Shown here in pieces: positions 60,529 through 64,000 of a stretch of 64,000 bases of DNA; the first letter of the stretch is position 1; each line of letters starts with the position of its first letter. Made by a program: the position numbers and the translations under genes. The DNA comes from JBFXAF01 sp050184585. Its GTDB lineage: Bacteria; Pseudomonadota; Alphaproteobacteria; Rhizobiales; Rhizobiaceae. Location: the NCBI GenBank assembly GCA_050184585.1, contig JBFXAF010000007.1:186001-250000 (forward strand), given 5' to 3'. The notes under the pieces are model-generated. The model was not told the DNA's origin. It was given only the letters and a program-made list of their open reading frames with translations, and did not search any database.

Positions 60529-60609
60529 GGAAGGCTGGGAGGGGAAAGCCTTCCCCTGCGGCCGAGCCTGTAGTCTCGGCCGACCCCTTCGAGCGGGGGA
60601 TTCCCCCGC
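60529..60609 (+). promoter_or_regulatory. Three consecutive hairpins upstream of ardC
   Basis: GGAAGGCT/AGCCTTCC (60529-60554), CGGCCGAG/CTCGGCCG (60559-60582) and GCGGGGG/CCCCCGC (60593-60609) are three adjacent perfect inverted repeats. They could form an RNA leader, an attenuator or protein-binding sites. No T run follows any of them. Confidence 0.55.
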
Positions 60610-60647
60610 AACGCCCCCGTTTGAGAGTGAGAGTGCGGACCGGTTTG

Positions 60648-60695
60648 CCGTGACGGGTTGAAGGCTGGAGGAGAGGCCTCCGGCGCCCGTCGCGG
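60648..60695 (+). promoter_or_regulatory. Structured leader element, copy 1, before ardC
   Basis: The outer stem is CCGTGACGGG against CCCGTCGCGG, and the inner stem is GCTGGAGG against CCTCCGGC around an AGAG loop. The 3' arm runs into CGGAG, the likely ribosome binding site, nine bases before the ardC ATG at 60705, so folding could hide or expose it. A second copy with the same outer stem lies before the parB-like gene. Confidence 0.7.
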
Positions 60696-60704
60696 AGAAC
60701 CGCG

Positions 60705-61667
60705 ATGTCCAGAATGAACCGCAGGTCCGGTGCCAGGCGCGACCGGACCAATCTCTATTCCGAGATCACCGACAAGATCATCGCCGAGTTGGAGGCCGGC
60801 CGCGTGCCCTGGGTCCAGCCCTGGGGCACGGCGGCGGCGAAGGCGCCGCTCGGCCTTCCGAAGAATGCCTCGACCGGCCGAACCTATTCCGGAATCAACG
60901 TGCTGCTGCTGTGGGGCGGCGTGATCGAGCGTGGCTTTTCCGGTCAGAGCTGGCTGACCTTCCGCCAAGCATTGTCGCTCGGCGGAAATGTCCGTAAGGG
61001 CGAACGCGGTACCACCGTCGTCTATGCCAACCGCTTCGTGCCGGAGGACGAGAAGTGGCGTGCTCGCGAAACCGGCGAGGACGCGCAGGCGATCCCGTTC
61101 TTGAAGCGCTTCACGGTCTTCAATACCGACCAGTGCGAGAATCTGCCAGAGGATGTGGCGAACGCAGCGCCGCCGGTGCCGCCAGGCTTGGTCGAACCGC
61201 GCGTCGAGGCCCTGATCAAAGCGACGGGGATCGATTTCCGCATCGGCGGCAATCGCGCCTTCTACGTGCCGGCGCACGACTATGTGCAGGTACCGCCGCC
61301 GCAGGCCTATTTCGAGCCAGTCAATTGGCATCGCACGGCGCTGCACGAGCTCGGTCACGCCAGCGGCGCGCCCCACCGGCTCAACCGCGATCTCTCCGGA
61401 TCGTTCGGCTCGAAGAAATACGCCTTTGAGGAGCTCATCGCGGAGATCAACGCCGCATTCTGCTGCGCCTCGCTCGGCATTGAGCCGACCGTTCGGCACG
61501 CCGATTACATCGGATCCTGGCTGGAGGTTCTGCGGGAAGACAATCGCGCCATCGTCCGCGCTGCCAGCCAGGCGAGCAAGGCCGCCGACTGGCTGCTGGC
61601 CTTCCTGCCTGAAGACGAGCAACGGCGCGATGGGGAAGAACTCTCTCTCGACAGGAGGGTGGCATGA
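60705..61667 (+). CDS. ardC: ArdC-family antirestriction protein (ssDNA-binding domain plus zincin metallopeptidase)
   Basis: The 320 aa protein has the N-terminal ArdC domain (LYSEITDKIIAELEAGRVPW, PKNASTGRTYSGINVLLLWG, GGNVRKGERGTTVVYA) and a C-terminal zincin-like domain with HELGH in WHRTALHELGHASGAPHRLN and EELIAEINAAFCCASLGIEP. ArdC proteins bind single-stranded DNA and protect incoming elements from host restriction. It overlaps the DUF2958 gene (ATGA) and marks the element as conjugative or plasmid-related. Confidence 0.9.
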   Translation: MSRMNRRSGARRDRTNLYSEITDKIIAELEAGRVPWVQPWGTAAAKAPLGLPKNASTGRTYSGINVLLLWGGVIERGFSGQSWLTFRQALSLGGNVRKGERGTTVVYANRFVPEDEKWRARETGEDAQAIPFLKRFTVFNTDQCENLPEDVANAAPPVPPGLVEPRVEALIKATGIDFRIGGNRAFYVPAHDYVQVPPPQAYFEPVNWHRTALHELGHASGAPHRLNRDLSGSFGSKKYAFEELIAEINAAFCCASLGIEPTVRHADYIGSWLEVLREDNRAIVRAASQASKAADWLLAFLPEDEQRRDGEELSLDRRVA

Positions 61668-62041
61668 TCCTCGTGACCGACAACCTGCGCGACCGGCTGC
61701 TCGCCAACGGGCGGCAGCGCGACATCGACCACGTGCCGGTGGTCAAGTTCTTCAATCCCATCGGCGCCGGCACCTGGCTCTCTACGGAGCTGGATGCGGA
61801 TGGCGATACCCTGTTCGGTCTCGCCGATCTCGGCTTCGGCAGCCCAGAGATCGGCAGCTTCAGCCTGTCCGAGCTAATCTCGGTGCGCCTGCCCTTCGGC
61901 ATGGGTATCAAACGGGACATCCTGTTCGAAGCCGCGTTCCCGCTATCGGTTTATGCCGAGGCAGCGCGTCAGGCGGGGAGCATCGTCGAGAGCGAACGGC
62001 TGCTCACGATCGCTGCCGCGTCTCTGCCGGGCGGATATTGA
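61664..62041 (+). CDS. DUF2958 domain-containing protein (125 aa)
   Basis: The protein begins MILVTDNLRDRLLANGRQRD and continues HVPVVKFFNPIGAGTWLSTE then FGLADLGFGSPEIGSFSLSE, the DUF2958 pattern of small mobile-element proteins. It often sits next to ArdC in rhizobial plasmids and ICEs. Its function is unknown. The start overlaps the ardC stop, so translation is coupled. Confidence 0.85.
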   Translation: MILVTDNLRDRLLANGRQRDIDHVPVVKFFNPIGAGTWLSTELDADGDTLFGLADLGFGSPEIGSFSLSELISVRLPFGMGIKRDILFEAAFPLSVYAEAARQAGSIVESERLLTIAAASLPGGY

Positions 62042-62117
62042 CTTCCGTTCCGCTCTATCGGTTCGGTCTTCTCGCCGTAGCCACCAGGAGGAAGAGTGAG
62101 AGGGCTGCACCCTGTTT

Positions 62118-62165
62118 CCGTGACGGGTTGGAAGCCGAGAGAAAGGCTCTCGGCGCCCGTCGCGG
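62118..62165 (+). promoter_or_regulatory. Structured leader element, copy 2, before the parB-like gene
   Basis: The outer stem is again CCGTGACGGG against CCCGTCGCGG, and the inner stem is GCCGAGAG against CTCTCGGC around an AAAGG loop, differing from copy 1 at several paired positions without losing pairing. CGGAG follows within the 3' arm, and the ATG of the next gene lies at 62177. Confidence 0.7.
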
Positions 62166-62176
62166 AGTAACCCACC

Positions 62177-64000
62177 ATGGCAACTGCCAGTCAGAAGATC
62201 ACCCTCAGCGCCTCGCGCGACATCCCCTTCAACAAGCTCGTGCTCAGCCAGTCCAACGTCCGGCGGGTTAAGGCCGGCGTCTCGATCGAGGAACTGGCTG
62301 AGGACATCGCCCGTCGCGGCCTGCTGCAGAGCCTCAACGTCCGCCCGGTCGTGGACAGCAACGGCAACGAGACCGGCATGTTCGAGATTCCCGCCGGCGG
62401 CCGCCGCTACCGGGCGCTCGAGCTCCTCGCCAAGAAGAAGCGTCTCGCCAAGACCACGCCGGTGCCCTGCATCGTGCGCGAGGGCAGCACCGACATTTCG
62501 GCCGAGGAGGATTCATTGGTCGAGAATGTCCAGCGCGCACCGCTGCATCCGCTCGACCAGTTCCGCGCCTTCCAGACGCTGCGCGAGCAGGGCCTGACCG
62601 AGGAGGAGATCGCCGCGCGCTTCTTCGTCTCGGTCAACATCGTCAAGCAGCGGCTCAAGCTCGTGACGGTGTCGGAGAACCTCCTCGACATCTATGCCGA
62701 CGACGGCATGACGCTGGAACAGCTCATGGCCTTCACCGTCTCGTCCGACCATGCGCGGCAGGAGCAGGTCTGGGAATCGATCCAGCATAGCTGGTCGAAG
62801 GAACCTTATCAGATCCGCCGCATGCTGACCGAGAACACCGTCCGCGCCTCCGACCGGCGCGTGCGATTCGTCACCATCGCGGCCTATGAAGAGGCGGGCG
62901 GCTCCGTCATGCGTGACCTGTTCCAGGACGACGACGGTGGCTGGATCGAGGACGTGCCGCTGCTCGAACGGCTCGTCGCCGACAAGCTCAAGGCCGAGGC
63001 GGAAACCATCGCCGAAGAAGGCTGGAAGTGGATCGAGGTCGCCGCCGATTTTCCCTATGGCCATACGCATGGGCTGCGGCAGCTTGTCGGCACGCCTCTC
63101 GATCTGACCGACGATGAGCGCGCCAGTCGTGCGGCCCTACGTGAGGAGTTCGACCGGCTCGAAGCTGAGTATGCCAAGGCCGACGAACTGCCCGATGAGG
63201 TGGACGAGCGGCTCGGCGAGATCGAGACGGCGCTGGAGGCCTTTGAGGATCGGCCGATGCGTTACGATCCTGCCGAGATTGGCCGGGCCGGCGCCTTCGT
63301 CAGCATTCGGCACGATGGGCAGCTTTCGGTCGATCGCGGCTATGTCCGACCTGAGGACGAGGTGCCCGAGGGCGACGGTGACGCGAGCGTCGATGGCAAC
63401 ACGGTGGCCGAGCCCGGCGGCGCCGTGCAGCGCACTGTGATCACGGTGGGCGGTGAGGCCGAGAGCCCGGATGAGGAGGAAGACACGGTCAAGCCGCTAC
63501 CCGATCGACTGGTCACCGAGCTCACCGCGCATCGCACGCTCGCCTTGCGGGACGCGCTGGCGAACAATCCGCATGTCGCGTTGACGGCGCTCCTCCACAA
63601 GCTCGTCCGCGATACCTTCCGGCATGGCTCCTCGCCCGGTTGCCTCGAAGCGTCCGTTCGCCACGTCTTCTTCTCCGTTCAGGCCGACGATCTGAGGGAC
63701 AGCCCGTCGGCCAAGTCCGTCGAAGAGCGGCAAGAGGCATGGCAGGCCGACCTGCCGGCTGATGACGAGGCGCTCTGGGCGAAGATCGACGGGCTCGACG
63801 AGGCAAGCCGCCTGGCGCTGCTCGCCCATTGCGTCTCGTTCGGCGTGAACGCGCTCTACGAGAAGGCCAATCCCTATGGTGCGGGGCCGACGTCTCACGG
63901 CGTGCAGCAGCGCATCAGCGAAGCGGACCGGCTGGCCCGTGCCGTGGGGCTGGACATGGTGGAGGTCGGCTGGCGGCCAACGGTCGACAACTATTTCGGT
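62177..64000 (+). CDS. ParB/RepB/Spo0J-family protein, truncated by the window edge
   Basis: The frame is open for 608 codons to the edge. The N-terminal part shows the ParB pattern: SQSNVRRVKAGVSIEELAED, IPAGGRRYRALELLAKKKRL, and EEDSLVENVQRAPLHPLDQF, followed by an HTH-like region LTEEEIAARFFVSVNIVKQR. The C-terminal part is long, acidic and unassigned. It is much longer than chromosomal ParB (about 290-300 aa), so it is the large plasmid/ICE type, possibly a CTP-dependent DNA-binding or maintenance protein. No parA is in the window. Confidence 0.85.
   Translation, partial: MATASQKITLSASRDIPFNKLVLSQSNVRRVKAGVSIEELAEDIARRGLLQSLNVRPVVDSNGNETGMFEIPAGGRRYRALELLAKKKRLAKTTPVPCIVREGSTDISAEEDSLVENVQRAPLHPLDQFRAFQTLREQGLTEEEIAARFFVSVNIVKQRLKLVTVSENLLDIYADDGMTLEQLMAFTVSSDHARQEQVWESIQHSWSKEPYQIRRMLTENTVRASDRRVRFVTIAAYEEAGGSVMRDLFQDDDGGWIEDVPLLERLVADKLKAEAETIAEEGWKWIEVAADFPYGHTHGLRQLVGTPLDLTDDERASRAALREEFDRLEAEYAKADELPDEVDERLGEIETALEAFEDRPMRYDPAEIGRAGAFVSIRHDGQLSVDRGYVRPEDEVPEGDGDASVDGNTVAEPGGAVQRTVITVGGEAESPDEEEDTVKPLPDRLVTELTAHRTLALRDALANNPHVALTALLHKLVRDTFRHGSSPGCLEASVRHVFFSVQADDLRDSPSAKSVEERQEAWQADLPADDEALWAKIDGLDEASRLALLAHCVSFGVNALYEKANPYGAGPTSHGVQQRISEADRLARAVGLDMVEVGWRPTVDNYFG

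Larger units (their letters stand above)
60385..60704. other. Structured regulatory region upstream of ardC
   Basis: No gene is supported. The region holds three copies of ATTGGAA (60459-60510), three consecutive hairpins (60529-60609) and the conserved RNA leader (60648-60695) just before the ardC start. It may include a promoter or an origin-like regulatory site of the element. Confidence 0.6.

Overview
The window is chromosomal DNA of an alphaproteobacterium of the order Rhizobiales, most likely a Mesorhizobium-type member of the Phyllobacteriaceae. The reasons are the high GC content, the gene order around ubiG, lysC, ptsP, prfA, prmC, a DUF4167 gene and clpB, the rrn order 16S-tRNA-Ile-tRNA-Ala-23S-5S-tRNA-fMet, a short extra hairpin in helix 9 of the 23S rRNA, and repeats of a rhizobial type. 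The genus is inferred from memory of these families, not from a database search.

Bases 1-38,480 are mainly core genome. The left edge is a truncated polysaccharide flippase gene. Then come a tandem pair of LuxR-type regulators with a PLP-dependent alpha-oxoamine synthase, a Phd/PIN toxin-antitoxin module beside a decayed duplicate of the secA 3' end, secA, a PpiC-type foldase, argJ, a GNAT gene, mutT, a Flp pilin gene, and a comF-grxC-amidase-DUF1178 operon. Next are ubiG, an ABC-2 exporter, a GAF/HD-GYP protein, lysC, ptsP (nitrogen PTS enzyme I), prfA, prmC, a DUF4167 protein, clpB behind a heat-shock promoter, an L,D-transpeptidase, an MFS transporter and an M23 peptidoglycan hydrolase.

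Bases 38,758-44,368 are one complete rrn operon with promoter, three tRNAs and an intrinsic terminator.

From 44,285 to the right edge lies a genomic island integrated at the 3' part of the tRNA-fMet gene. Its serine recombinase reads into the tRNA, and its stop codon is made from the complement of the anticodon loop. The island carries defence-type cargo: a DUF1778/GNAT toxin-antitoxin pair, a PHP-SMC (TrlF-like) ATPase with a small partner, a four-gene coupled operon (unknown 187 aa protein, QueC-like PP-loop protein, XRE-ImmA/IrrE protease, PIN-domain protein) behind a symmetric operator, and an Eco57I-type restriction-modification protein followed by a PLD-type nuclease. The transfer or maintenance end follows: ArdC antirestriction, DUF2958 and a ParB-like protein that runs off the window.

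The strongest candidates for something undescribed are the QueC/ImmA/PIN operon (51,345-55,097) and a structured RNA element that occurs just upstream of both ardC (60,648-60,695) and the parB-like gene (62,118-62,165), with compensatory base changes between the copies. A further candidate is the LuxR pair plus alpha-oxoamine synthase as a possible small-molecule signalling locus.
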